A DNA stretch of 64,000 bases. Origin: a virus. A model generated the notes under the pieces. It worked only from the letters and a program-made list of their open reading frames with translations. It was not told where the DNA came from and searched no databases. The DNA lies in the IMG/VR virus record IMGVR_UViG_3300003886_000001, positions 1-64,000 of that record, one strand, 5' to 3'. Of the stretch, positions 51,311 through 57,510 are shown one piece after another. The translations under genes were made by a program, and so were the position numbers. Position 1 is the stretch's first letter. Each line of letters opens with the position of its first letter.

Positions 51311-52248
51311 TGGTTTGGAAAGTGTTTAAATCACGAATCAAGCTTTTTCCTCATCCTAATGCTGAAAGACTAGTTATTGGGAAGGTGGGAAAGTACCAGG
51401 TAGTAACACTTAAGGGACTTTATGTAGATTGTGAGGATGTTGTTTTTGTCCCAGCTAAATCTGTTCTTCCGGACGAATTAGCTAATGACTATAGGGAATA
51501 CTTAGGTGGTCCTGAAAAAAACCGTGTACGTGAAGTCTCCCTTCGGGGAGAAGTTTCCATGGGGATGGTTTTCAAGGTTGATGAAGTAACTAAAAACCTT
51601 CCCTATAAGGAAGATATAAGCGAGTTACTTGGTATTTATAAATACGAGCCCTCTATTCCAGTTAGTTTGTCTGGGGACGTACTCAAAATACCGAAGGGTA
51701 CCTTCTCACAGCATGACGTAGAAAGGTATAATAACGATTTTCGGGGCGATGAGGAAGTTTCCGTTACAGAGAAAATCCATGGTAGTCAAGTAATTTTAGG
51801 AAGGTCCAAGGAAGGGGAAATATTTGTAACCTCAAAAGGGTTGATGTCCCGTGGGCTGTCCTTAGTCGAGTCTGATAGAAATACCTATTGGAGGGCTGCC
51901 AGGAAATGGCTAGACGCAATCTCATATTTCTCACCTAGACATGATGTACAGTTTATTGGAGAGGTTGTTCCCGTACAGAAAGGATTTTCATATGGGTTTG
52001 ATACACCTACTATACTATTCTTTGATGTACGGGTTGATGGAGAAGGTGCAGCTAGGCATACTGGACTTTTATGGGTTCCCAGCATCTATAATGGACCTTT
52101 TTCCGGGGCTCCGCTAAACCCAAGTGGAAATGAGCAGGTGAGTGGAAAAGAAGTACATATAAAGGAAGGAATCGTAATAAAAGGAGAGAACGCAATAGTA
52201 AAAATTCTTAACAAGAAGTATAAAGAAACCGGAGAAGAGATAAGTTGA
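51310..52248 (+). CDS. Rnl5-type RNA ligase (DraRnl-like)
   Basis: 312 residues. N-terminal OB domain (about 1-95) with FPHPNAERLVIGKVGKYQVV and VFVPAKSVLPDEL matches the Deinococcus RNA ligase (Rnl5) arrangement. The ligase core has motif I EKIHGS with Lys155, a later FIGEVVPVQKGF (motif III) and EGIVIKGE (motif IV). Rnl5 seals 3'-OH/5'-phosphate breaks in RNA held in duplex. It lies inside the tRNA cluster. Confidence 0.82.
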   Translation: MVWKVFKSRIKLFPHPNAERLVIGKVGKYQVVTLKGLYVDCEDVVFVPAKSVLPDELANDYREYLGGPEKNRVREVSLRGEVSMGMVFKVDEVTKNLPYKEDISELLGIYKYEPSIPVSLSGDVLKIPKGTFSQHDVERYNNDFRGDEEVSVTEKIHGSQVILGRSKEGEIFVTSKGLMSRGLSLVESDRNTYWRAARKWLDAISYFSPRHDVQFIGEVVPVQKGFSYGFDTPTILFFDVRVDGEGAARHTGLLWVPSIYNGPFSGAPLNPSGNEQVSGKEVHIKEGIVIKGENAIVKILNKKYKETGEEIS

Positions 52249-52273
52249 CAAGTGACCTAGAATGTGCTATTCT
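52245..52273 (+). promoter_or_regulatory. Sigma70-type promoter of the second tRNA group
   Basis: TTGACA 52245-52250, 17-base spacer, TGC then TATTCT 52268-52273; the first tRNA base is 52282. Confidence 0.8.
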
Positions 52274-52281
52274 TTAGGCAT

Positions 52282-52357
52282 GCGGGTATAGACCAACGGC
52301 AGAGTCAAACGACTTAAAATCGTTTCAGTGTGGGTTCGAATCCCACTACCCGCACCA
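52282..52357 (+). tRNA. tRNA-Leu (TAA) with short variable loop
   Basis: 76 bases. Acceptor GCGGGTA/TACCCGC, stem AACGA/TCGTT with loop CTTAAAA, CCA encoded. The variable region is class I length, unlike normal bacterial tRNA-Leu. Confidence 0.85.
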
Positions 52358-52434
52358 ATAGAGAGGAAAAGGCTCCATCCAAAACCCTTACCCAGGGTAC
52401 AGTGGTTAAAACCTCTTAAAAACCTTACTTTCTT

Positions 52435-52509
52435 ACGTCTGTAGTTCAATGGTCAGAACCTCCGGCTTATATCCGGCTAATCTGGGTTCGAATCCCGGCA
52501 GACGTACCA
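52435..52509 (+). tRNA. tRNA-Ile (TAT)
   Basis: Acceptor ACGTCTG/CAGACGT, loop CTTATAT, CCA encoded. Reads AUA directly. Confidence 0.85.
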
Positions 52510-52512
52510 CAA

Positions 52513-52587
52513 GCCCGGTTAGCGCAACGGAAGCGCGGCTGCCCTACAAGCAGTAGGTTATAGGTTCGAATCCTATACTGGGCACCA
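52513..52587 (+). tRNA. tRNA-Val (TAC) with C33
   Basis: Acceptor GCCCGGT/ACTGGGC, loop CCTACAA, so base 33 is C instead of the near-universal U. CCA encoded. Confidence 0.85.
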
Positions 52588-52626
52588 ATAGAGGAAAAGG
52601 CGAACCTCTTTAAACACCTTCTCCAT

Positions 52627-52698
52627 TGCGGCGCGCCTAGGAGGTAGCACGGGCTCATACTCCGTTGCTCAAGGGTTCGATTCCCTTCGCCGCCACCA
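52627..52698 (+). tRNA. tRNA-Met-type (CAT)
   Basis: 72 bases. GCGGCG/CGCCGC with a U1:C72 mismatch, stem ACGGG/TCCGT, loop CTCATAC, CCA encoded. Either elongator Met or an Ile2 tRNA with modified C34. Confidence 0.8.
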
Positions 52699-52699
52699 T

Positions 52700-52779
52700 C
52701 GCAGAGAGGAGGCTATTGGTTCGCCTCACGTGTCTCATACGCACGTTTAGTGTAAGTTCGATTCTTGCCTCTGCAACCA
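52700..52779 (+). tRNA. Initiator-like tRNA-Met (CAT)
   Basis: 80 bases. Acceptor CGCAGAG/CTCTGCA leaves C1 opposite A72, and D stem GAGG/CCTC has A11:U24, both marks of bacterial initiator tRNA. Loop CTCATAC. The three G:C pairs of initiator anticodon stems are not present (CGTGT/GCACG). Ends GCAACCA as in tRNA-fMet. Confidence 0.8.
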
Positions 52780-52780
52780 T

Positions 52781-52830
52781 GTAAGCGTTTGGTAGACATA
52801 AACGTGGGTTCGAGTCCCACTGCTTGCACT
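52781..52830 (+). tRNA. Truncated tRNA-like element (about 50 bases)
   Basis: Acceptor GTAAGCG/TGCTTGC and T arm GTGGG/CCCAC with loop TTCGAGT are intact; in between only GTTT-GGTAGACAT-AAAC remains. No anticodon arm and no CCA. Remnant of an internal deletion or a minihelix RNA. Confidence 0.55.
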
Positions 52831-52837
52831 TTTTTAA

Positions 52838-52914
52838 GGTGTGATAGTTTAGCGGGCTAAAACACAAGGCTTTCAACCTTGTAGACACCGGTTCAAATCC
52901 GGTTCACACCACCA
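52838..52914 (+). tRNA. tRNA-Glu (TTC)
   Basis: Acceptor GGTGTGA/TCACACC, stem CAAGG/CCTTG with loop CTTTCAA, CCA encoded. Confidence 0.92.
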
Positions 52915-52984
52915 GGTCCTTCTGGCATAATTGGATAAGGCATAGCCCTGCGAAGGCTAAGATTACAGGTTCGAGTCCTGTGGA
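52915..52984 (+). tRNA. Degenerate tRNA-Arg (GCG), acceptor lost
   Basis: Anticodon stem TAGCC/GGCTA with loop CTGCGAA and T arm ACAGG/CCTGT are good. The 3' acceptor strand does not pair with the 5' end beyond about 4 bases and runs straight into the next tRNA. No CCA. Probably non-functional. Confidence 0.5.
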
Positions 52985-52985
52985 T

Positions 52986-53059
52986 GCGAGGTTAGTTTAA
53001 CGGTAGAACTTCTCGTTGCCAACGAGAGGATGTGGGTTCGACTCCCTCCCTTCGCTCCA
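52986..53059 (+). tRNA. tRNA-Gly (GCC)
   Basis: Acceptor GCGAGG/CTTCGC with wobble, stem TCTCG/CGAGA with loop TTGCCAA, CCA encoded. Confidence 0.88.
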
Positions 53060-53060
53060 T

Positions 53061-53135
53061 GCTGGAATAGCTTAATTGGTAAAGCCTCCGTTTCGTAAAC
53101 GGGGAAATGTTGGTTCGAAGCCGACTTCCAGCCCC
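53061..53135 (+). tRNA. tRNA-Thr (CGT), no full CCA
   Basis: Acceptor GCTGGAA/TTCCAGC, stem CCGT/ACGG with loop TTCGTAA. After the discriminator only CC precedes the next tRNA. Confidence 0.88.
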
Positions 53136-53211
53136 GCTCGGATAGTTTCAGTTGGTAGAACGCTTCCTTGGTAAGGAAGAGGTCAGCGGTTCGAGCCCGC
53201 TTCCGAGCCCC
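53136..53211 (+). tRNA. tRNA-Thr (GGT), no full CCA
   Basis: Acceptor GCTCGGA/TCCGAGC, stem CTTCC/GGAAG with loop TTGGTAA; again CC then the next tRNA. Confidence 0.9.
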
Positions 53212-53287
53212 GCCCCGTTCGTCTAGTGGATAAGACGCCAGTCTTCTAAACTGGTAATCGTGGGTTCGAATCCTACACGGGGCACCA
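53212..53287 (+). tRNA. tRNA-Arg (TCT)
   Basis: Acceptor GCCCCGT/ACGGGGC, stem CCAGT/ACTGG with loop CTTCTAA, CCA encoded. Confidence 0.92.
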
Positions 53288-53290
53288 TAT

Positions 53291-53366
53291 GGCTCTATGG
53301 TCTAACGGATAAGACGCCAGTCTTCGAAACTGGTAGATGTGGGTTCGACTCCTACTAGGGCCACCA
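53291..53366 (+). tRNA. tRNA-Arg (TCG)
   Basis: Acceptor GGCTCTA/TAGGGCC, stem CCAGT/ACTGG with loop CTTCGAA, CCA encoded. Anticodon arm nearly the same as the previous tRNA-Arg. Confidence 0.92.
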
Positions 53367-53369
53367 CAT

Positions 53370-53444
53370 GTTCCCATAGTTTAATGGATAGAATAAGGGT
53401 TTCCTAAACCTTTGATGTCGGTTCGATTCCGGCTGGGAACACCA
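53370..53444 (+). tRNA. tRNA-Arg (CCT)
   Basis: Acceptor GTTCCCA/TGGGAAC, loop TTCCTAA, CCA encoded. Last of this run, 15 bases before the RNase H gene. Confidence 0.9.
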
Positions 53445-53459
53445 TTATAAGGAGGACAC

Positions 53460-53846
53460 GTGAGGGCTAAGCTACATTTTGATGGTTCTTTGGAGAGTTA
53501 CGGTTACGTGATTGAATCCGCCATCGTTACAGGGGACACTAGACGTGTCCCTTCTGATTTGAAGCAAACTAATAATGTAGCTGAGTATTTGGGGCTAATC
53601 GCGGGCCTTGAAACAGCCATAAACCTAGGAATAAGTGACATTGAAATTATAGGGGATTCAAAATTAGTAATCTACCAGGTAGAAGGTAGATATAAATGCC
53701 GGGCTAAACACCTAAAGCCTCTATTACACAAAGCGAAAAGACTATTGTCCCTAATGCCCAGTTACAACCTCAGGTGGGTCCCCAGGGCTGAAAATAGAGC
53801 AGATAACTATAGCCGGGTATGTCTTCAGAATTTTATTACAAATTAA
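53460..53846 (+). CDS. rnhA: Ribonuclease HI
   Basis: 128 residues from GTG 53460 (RBS AAGGAGGAC). Catalytic acids in order: Asp8 (FDGS), Glu42 (NNVAEYLG), Asp66 (IGDSKLV), Asp115 (ENRADNYS). Degrades RNA in RNA:DNA hybrids such as primers. Compact form without the basic handle. Transcribed with the tRNAs ahead of it. Confidence 0.9.
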   Translation: MRAKLHFDGSLESYGYVIESAIVTGDTRRVPSDLKQTNNVAEYLGLIAGLETAINLGISDIEIIGDSKLVIYQVEGRYKCRAKHLKPLLHKAKRLLSLMPSYNLRWVPRAENRADNYSRVCLQNFITN

Positions 53847-53901
53847 ACGCGTTCGTATATATGTCGTCCAGGACAGGGTTTCTAGCAATAACAAGGATAT
53901 C

Positions 53902-54102
53902 ATGGAAATTGACAAGGAAAAATCGGCAATGGTGCTAATAAACGCGATGAGGAACGAATTAAGAGCGGTTTTAGATTTTCCGGCAACTAATAAAAGCGAT
54001 GATTGGAGAAGCGAAGTAGAGATGACGATTAAAACTGCGGAGTTGTATATTTACCGTGTAGGACGACAAAAACCCAATTATATGAACTATGAGAATGCCT
54101 AA
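53902..54102 (+). CDS. Hypothetical helical protein
   Basis: 66 residues, ATG 53902 with AAGGAT upstream. Helical, charged, soluble. Not recognised. Next gene starts on its stop. Confidence 0.5.
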   Translation: MEIDKEKSAMVLINAMRNELRAVLDFPATNKSDDWRSEVEMTIKTAELYIYRVGRQKPNYMNYENA

Positions 54103-54272
54103 TGATATTTTTAGCAATAATAGATTTTATTTTAGCTGTAATTTTAATATGGATGTTTCTAAATACTAAATCAAGAAGTTTAAGGTTTTTATTGCTATTA
54201 GGAGCGTTGGTAGAAGTGCTATCAGGAACATTGGAGATGTTGCATATAGTAGGTGTAGGACATGGTTTTTAA
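54102..54272 (+). CDS. Small membrane protein
   Basis: 56 residues, ATG 54102 (TAATG overlap), TAA 54270-54272. Two hydrophobic segments (about 2-20 and 29-42) around NTKSRS. Not recognised. Confidence 0.55.
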   Translation: MIFLAIIDFILAVILIWMFLNTKSRSLRFLLLLGALVEVLSGTLEMLHIVGVGHGF

Positions 54273-54591
54273 GAAATTGAAGACAGTTAATTTACAATTA
54301 AGATTTGGTAGGATATTGGATGATGATGAAGTTAATGTTGGATATAATAGCGTTAAATATGCATTTCTAGAATCCCATGGTAGTAAATTAGGACCTATAA
54401 AAAGTGTTAGGAGAGTATATGGAAATACCGTGGTGGACGTTGATTGTGACATTTTGGCGGGCCTTGTAGAAAAGGCTGAAAAGTATGTTAGAGAAGGTAC
54501 GCCAGAAAGAAAAACGGATAAGGTAGGAGAAATAGGAAGTAGGGCCTATAAAGGCATAGATACAACATTAGTTATTGAGGTGGGAGTATAA
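54262..54591 (+). CDS. Hypothetical protein, paralogue of next gene
   Basis: 109 residues, overlaps the membrane protein by 11 bases. LQLRFGRILDDDEVN and SVRRVYGNTVVDV match the next gene (LTIEFGSILDDDRLK; YTKRYQGKTIVRV). No family recognised. Confidence 0.6.
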   Translation: MVFKKLKTVNLQLRFGRILDDDEVNVGYNSVKYAFLESHGSKLGPIKSVRRVYGNTVVDVDCDILAGLVEKAEKYVREGTPERKTDKVGEIGSRAYKGIDTTLVIEVGV

Positions 54592-54746
54592 TGAAGCTAA
54601 CTATTGAATTTGGTAGTATCCTTGACGACGACAGGTTAAAGAGCGCTTTGCAGGCCGTAAAAAGGGGTATGAAGGATTATGGTACATTTGATTACCGTTA
54701 TCGTTATACTAAACGATATCAGGGTAAAACGATAGTTAGAGTATGA
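54591..54746 (+). CDS. Hypothetical protein, short paralogue
   Basis: 51 residues, ATG 54591 (TAATG), TGA 54744-54746. A shortened version of the previous protein, and coupled to it. Confidence 0.55.
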   Translation: MKLTIEFGSILDDDRLKSALQAVKRGMKDYGTFDYRYRYTKRYQGKTIVRV

Positions 54747-55030
54747 TTATTAATAGAATAGAACCAATTATAAAAGAGAATTGGAAGTATTTACACCTTA
54801 ATCATGAAACAGGATATCTTTTACTTACAGGGGATGATTATTACGTCCCTGAGCCAATTAAACGATGGAGAGTCTATTTAGAAACCTTTGCTGATGCTAA
54901 CGCTCTTTTAGATGAAGTTACTCCGTTTGCACAACAAATGCTTGATAATTTAGCATATTTTGAAGCAAAAAACCAGATTAGTAAACTCTGTAGAAAAACT
55001 TTCGTAGACGCAGGTAAACCCTACTACTAA
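54743..55030 (+). CDS. Single-module IAPYAQ-family protein
   Basis: 95 residues, ATGA overlap. LNHETGYLLLTG strands, IKRWRVYLETFADANALLDE, VTPFAQQMLDNL, and ISKLCRKTF at the end. Very close to the protein at 63635-63967 (same VRxWRV...TPFAQQMxDN...ITKLCxxT order), and a cousin of the 12-16 kb set. Function unknown. Confidence 0.65.
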   Translation: MIINRIEPIIKENWKYLHLNHETGYLLLTGDDYYVPEPIKRWRVYLETFADANALLDEVTPFAQQMLDNLAYFEAKNQISKLCRKTFVDAGKPYY

Positions 55031-55264
55031 ACATACGAATCTATTAGATAGCCATTTCCTAAAACTAACTAAAGGTCCCCTTAGCACTCCTAAGAGTGCA
55101 AACTAATTTAACCTAATTTATGTAGCTATTATTTAGCGCCCTGGGAAGGTGCGTTATTTATTTACGGCGAATCCTAGTGGGTAACGCCACGCCCTGTCAG
55201 TCCTCTACATGTGCTTAGTAATAACTATCTACTAGTTTAGCCTATCTATATGAACAACGCAAAC
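55031..55264 (+). other. Intergenic region without a recognisable gene
   Basis: About 230 bases. It holds a GCACTC-CTAA-GAGTGC hairpin at about 55086-55101 and a GC-rich stretch near 55140-55200, but no frame or RNA family that I can support. Confidence 0.5.
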
Positions 55265-55293
55265 TTGACATATAGGTATGAGGGTGCTATACT
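55265..55293 (+). promoter_or_regulatory. Sigma70-type promoter of the third tRNA group
   Basis: TTGACA 55265-55270, 17-base spacer, TGC then TATACT 55288-55293; transcription would begin at or just before the first tRNA base. Confidence 0.85.
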
Positions 55294-55301
55294 ACCTACA
55301 T

Positions 55302-55388
55302 GCGGAAGTGGTGTAATGGTAGCCACGCAGGTCTTAGGAACCTGTGCCCGTAATGGGCGTGAGGGTTCAAGTCCCTCCTTCCGCACCA
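55302..55388 (+). tRNA. tRNA-Leu (TAG)
   Basis: Acceptor GCGGAAG/CTTCCGC, stem CAGGT/ACCTG with loop CTTAGGA, variable arm GCCCGTAATGGGC, CCA encoded. Confidence 0.93.
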
Positions 55389-55391
55389 TAT

Positions 55392-55465
55392 GAGTAGTTG
55401 GCCGAAAGGATAGGCAGGTGTCTGCAAAACACCCTACGTTGGTTCGATTCCAGCACTGCTCTCCA
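55392..55465 (+). tRNA. tRNA-Cys (GCA)
   Basis: Acceptor GAGTAGT/ACTGCTC, stem GGTGT/ACACC with loop CTGCAAA, CCA encoded. Confidence 0.92.
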
Positions 55466-55469
55466 TTAT

Positions 55470-55543
55470 TGCTCGGTGGTGAAAGGGTATCACAACTGAC
55501 TTTGAATCAGTTATTGCGGGTTCGAATCCTGCCCGGGCATCCA
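55470..55543 (+). tRNA. tRNA-Gln (TTG)
   Basis: Acceptor TGCTCGG/CCGGGCA, stem ACTGA/TCAGT with loop CTTTGAA, CCA encoded. Confidence 0.92.
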
Positions 55544-55710
55544 AAAAGAACAAAGCAAATCTGGTAAATAGAAAACCTAAAGGGTAAGATGCCTCGATAA
55601 CCGAGGTATTAAATAAGAACCTGTCGTAGACATGAACTCTACCGATATTTAGGCAAGCCTAAAAAATAAGGAACGTCTCTACGACCCTCTCAGAGTTTGG
55701 TACATAAAAG
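55544..55710 (+). ncRNA. Structured 3' region after the tRNAs, candidate small RNA
   Basis: GCCTCGATAACCGAGGT and TAGGCAAGCCTA hairpins lie inside or beside a long-range GTCGTAGAC...GTCTCTACGAC pairing (about 55623-55683), closed by the terminator. No coding frame. It would be released by tRNA processing. Confidence 0.45.
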
Positions 55711-55736
55711 AAGCACCTTTTTAGGTGCTTTTCTTT
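55711..55736. terminator. Intrinsic terminator
   Basis: AAGCACCT 55711-55718 and AGGTGCTT 55723-55730 with a TTTT loop, then TTCTTT. The leftward gene that faces it uses the loop for its stop codon, so it may serve both strands. Confidence 0.85.
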
Positions 55737-55888
55737 ACTATAATTAAGCCGATAATTGCTAATGTTACGATTATTAACAGGGCCGGAAAATGGCCGGCCG
55801 TCCAAAGAGTAATGAGGACAAATCCTCCTAGAAATGTAAGTAATATCACTATTACAACCAGTGTGGCAACCCATCCAAAGACATACAT
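55721..55888 (-). CDS. Two-segment membrane protein
   Basis: 55 residues from ATG 55888 (RBS GGAGGAAT), stop TAA at 55721-55723. Hydrophobic at about 6-28 and 35-50, ending KKST. Last of a run of small membrane proteins. Confidence 0.65.
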   Translation of the reverse strand: MYVFGWVATLVVIVILLTFLGGFVLITLWTAGHFPALLIIVTLAIIGLIIVKKST

Positions 55889-55960
55889 TTATTCCTCCAA
55901 AACTATGAAAATTAGAAGAATGAAGAAGGAACCAAAGGCTACCACAAAGTCAATAATCAT
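55889..55960 (-). CDS. 23-residue membrane peptide
   Basis: ATG 55960 overlaps the TGA of the gene before (ATGA). A single hydrophobic helix (MIIDFVVAFGSFFILLIFIV) ending LEE. Its end supplies the ribosome site of the next gene, so it may serve coupling. Confidence 0.5.
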   Translation of the reverse strand: MIIDFVVAFGSFFILLIFIVLEE

Positions 55961-56115
55961 TTCCACCTCTCTTCAACCATGACACCTATGATGATAAGTC
56001 CGAGCCCTACCACAAGCCCTCCAAGCATGGCTAACACGGAGCCTGTCAGGGCGGTAGCTATACCTATGAACACCACCACAGATACATATAGGACCGACAC
56101 TATTAGTTTAACCAC
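55957..56115 (-). CDS. Two-segment membrane protein
   Basis: 52 residues from GTG 56115 (TAGTG overlap). Gly/Val-rich hydrophobic segments at about 3-22 and 28-46, basic end EERWK. Not recognised. Confidence 0.6.
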   Translation of the reverse strand: MVKLIVSVLYVSVVVFIGIATALTGSVLAMLGGLVVGLGLIIIGVMVEERWK

Positions 56116-56374
56116 TATGAGAGTCCAACACTTCTTGGATTGCTACCACTGCTGGGGGAACAAAGATTGCCAGAGAGATTCCTCCGAGGAAGAACAGGAC
56201 CCAGAAGTATGAAACCCCGAAAAACAGCGGTAGGTTACCAAACCCAATGATAATTCCGGCTATAATAAGCCCTACAAACGCTATGGCTGATAGCTGTATG
56301 ACATATACAGCCACTACCATTAGTTTATTTAATACGAGCTTGTTTAAGATTTCGGTCACCATTTTTTCCATCAT
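56108..56374 (-). CDS. Two-segment membrane protein
   Basis: 88 residues, RBS AAGGAGAAG. Amphipathic start, then hydrophobic segments at about 20-45 and 48-78. Not recognised. Confidence 0.65.
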   Translation of the reverse strand: MMEKMVTEILNKLVLNKLMVVAVYVIQLSAIAFVGLIIAGIIIGFGNLPLFFGVSYFWVLFFLGGISLAIFVPPAVVAIQEVLDSHSG

Positions 56375-56392
56375 TTACTTCTCCTTATCTAA

Positions 56393-57154
56393 TCAGTGAG
56401 TAAACACTACTTTGGCGTCTGGTCCACGATGCAACCGCCAAGTTGAGCCATCAAATGAAGGTAAGTACCCTGCAAGCCACAAGGTGCGTAGACTAGCCCA
56501 TGGATTGGGTCGGCTAATCCCTTTCCAAGATGCTATACTTGGGAAGAGACTGCCTATGTAACCTGTTGCGCCTATGGAATCATCTCTTATTGAATCCCCG
56601 ACCGAATTCCGTACCGCACCCACCACTGAGTCACCAATTGGATACCACACCGAGTTCCATACCGAACCCCATACCGAACTCCACATTGAGTTTCGTATTG
56701 TATGTAGCACCGATTCCCACACTGGGACCTCTGATAAATCCCACACGGTTGCCACCCAGTCTGCGAGTAGGGTGTGCAACCTGTCCTTTGGCAACTCTGG
56801 TCCATTTACAAACAGGGGATTGATAGGATGGTTAGCTTCATACAGCCAAAACTTAGCCAACCTGTTCTGCTCCTCAGCGCTGATAATGCTAACCGGTAGA
56901 CACTCACTAACACGTGTTGATGTTTCATCCGCAGTAATGATGTGTTGTGGTTGTACCTCAACTTGTAGGTACTCACTTGAGCTACCCTGATACCGAACAG
57001 CATTCCAGAAGGTATGAGCTACATGTAAACCTGTTCCGCAAGTGCCTTTTTCGGGTGGGTCGGGATTAGCGACATGTAGTGGTTTACCTATCTCCCACTG
57101 TGTTTTCTTATCGTAGTAGCTAGTCATATCAAGTGTCACAGCTTTGTAATACAC
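56393..57154 (-). CDS. rIIB-related domain fused to a short tryptophan-serine-valine repeat
   Basis: 253 residues. The first 110 (GTCGTGLHVAHTFWNAVRY, then EYLQVEVQPQHIITADE) resemble the central domain of the rIIB-like protein (CTVGLHVGTYLYA, VKVNPRDVVSVP). Residues about 148-190 repeat every 4-5 residues around SVW/SV (SSVWGSVWNSVW, then VGAVRNSVGDSIRDDSIG). The tail is unlike either part. Function unknown. Confidence 0.65.
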   Translation of the reverse strand: MYYKAVTLDMTSYYDKKTQWEIGKPLHVANPDPPEKGTCGTGLHVAHTFWNAVRYQGSSSEYLQVEVQPQHIITADETSTRVSECLPVSIISAEEQNRLAKFWLYEANHPINPLFVNGPELPKDRLHTLLADWVATVWDLSEVPVWESVLHTIRNSMWSSVWGSVWNSVWYPIGDSVVGAVRNSVGDSIRDDSIGATGYIGSLFPSIASWKGISRPNPWASLRTLWLAGYLPSFDGSTWRLHRGPDAKVVFTH

Positions 57155-57480
57155 GATTTACTTCTCCTTTGTATTTCATTTTTCCATGAAAGGGCGTGAA
57201 CTTCGCCGACTCCCCAAAGAACTACTACGGTATGGTTTTCAATACCATCGGTATACTCCTTCTCTATAATCCTGTCCTCAGTAATACAGGTGGTCTCAGT
57301 TTCACCGTTTCCCCACCAGATATTGATGGGGCCTTTCCCGTATAGGTACAAACTAATACCTGTTAGTTCATTAGCGAATACCGACCATAATGAGTCCTTG
57401 TTATAGTTCTTTTCAAGCCACAATACCAACCCCTCATCCCCAGCTACTTCAAGGTCTTCCAGAGCGTCTTTAATGGTCAT
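57136..57480 (-). CDS. Hypothetical protein
   Basis: 114 residues, acidic with a beta centre (ISLYLYGKGPINIWWGNGET). No ribosome site; TACTAT lies 5 bases upstream of ATG, so a leaderless start is inferred. Overlaps the repeat gene by 19 bases. Confidence 0.6.
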   Translation of the reverse strand: MTIKDALEDLEVAGDEGLVLWLEKNYNKDSLWSVFANELTGISLYLYGKGPINIWWGNGETETTCITEDRIIEKEYTDGIENHTVVVLWGVGEVHALSWKNEIQRRSKSCITKL

Positions 57481-57482
57481 GA

Positions 57483-57510
57483 CCTATAGTAACAAAGTCA
57501 TATCTAAGAA
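57483..57510 (-). promoter_or_regulatory. Phage-type promoter TTCTTAG-N12-TACTAT
   Basis: On the minus strand TTCTTAG (57504-57510) and TACTATAGG (57483-57491) are 12 bases apart; ATG 57480 follows at once. Confidence 0.55.

Noticed and set aside
52358-52626. Repeated GGAAAAGGC strings after tRNA-Leu(TAA) and tRNA-Val
   Set aside because: Two copies only and of short length; likely left over from tRNA duplication and not a functional repeat.
49550-52888. Several minus-strand frames of 60-105 codons across the tRNA cluster
   Set aside because: They are reverse complements of tRNAs and give the typical GIEPTS/NLRP-like strings of antisense tRNA; no ribosome sites.
56530-56990. Long open frames on the plus strand opposite the S-V-W repeat gene
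   Set aside because: They mirror the repeat coding on the minus strand, lack ribosome sites, and the minus frame has coherent domains and overlaps its neighbours.
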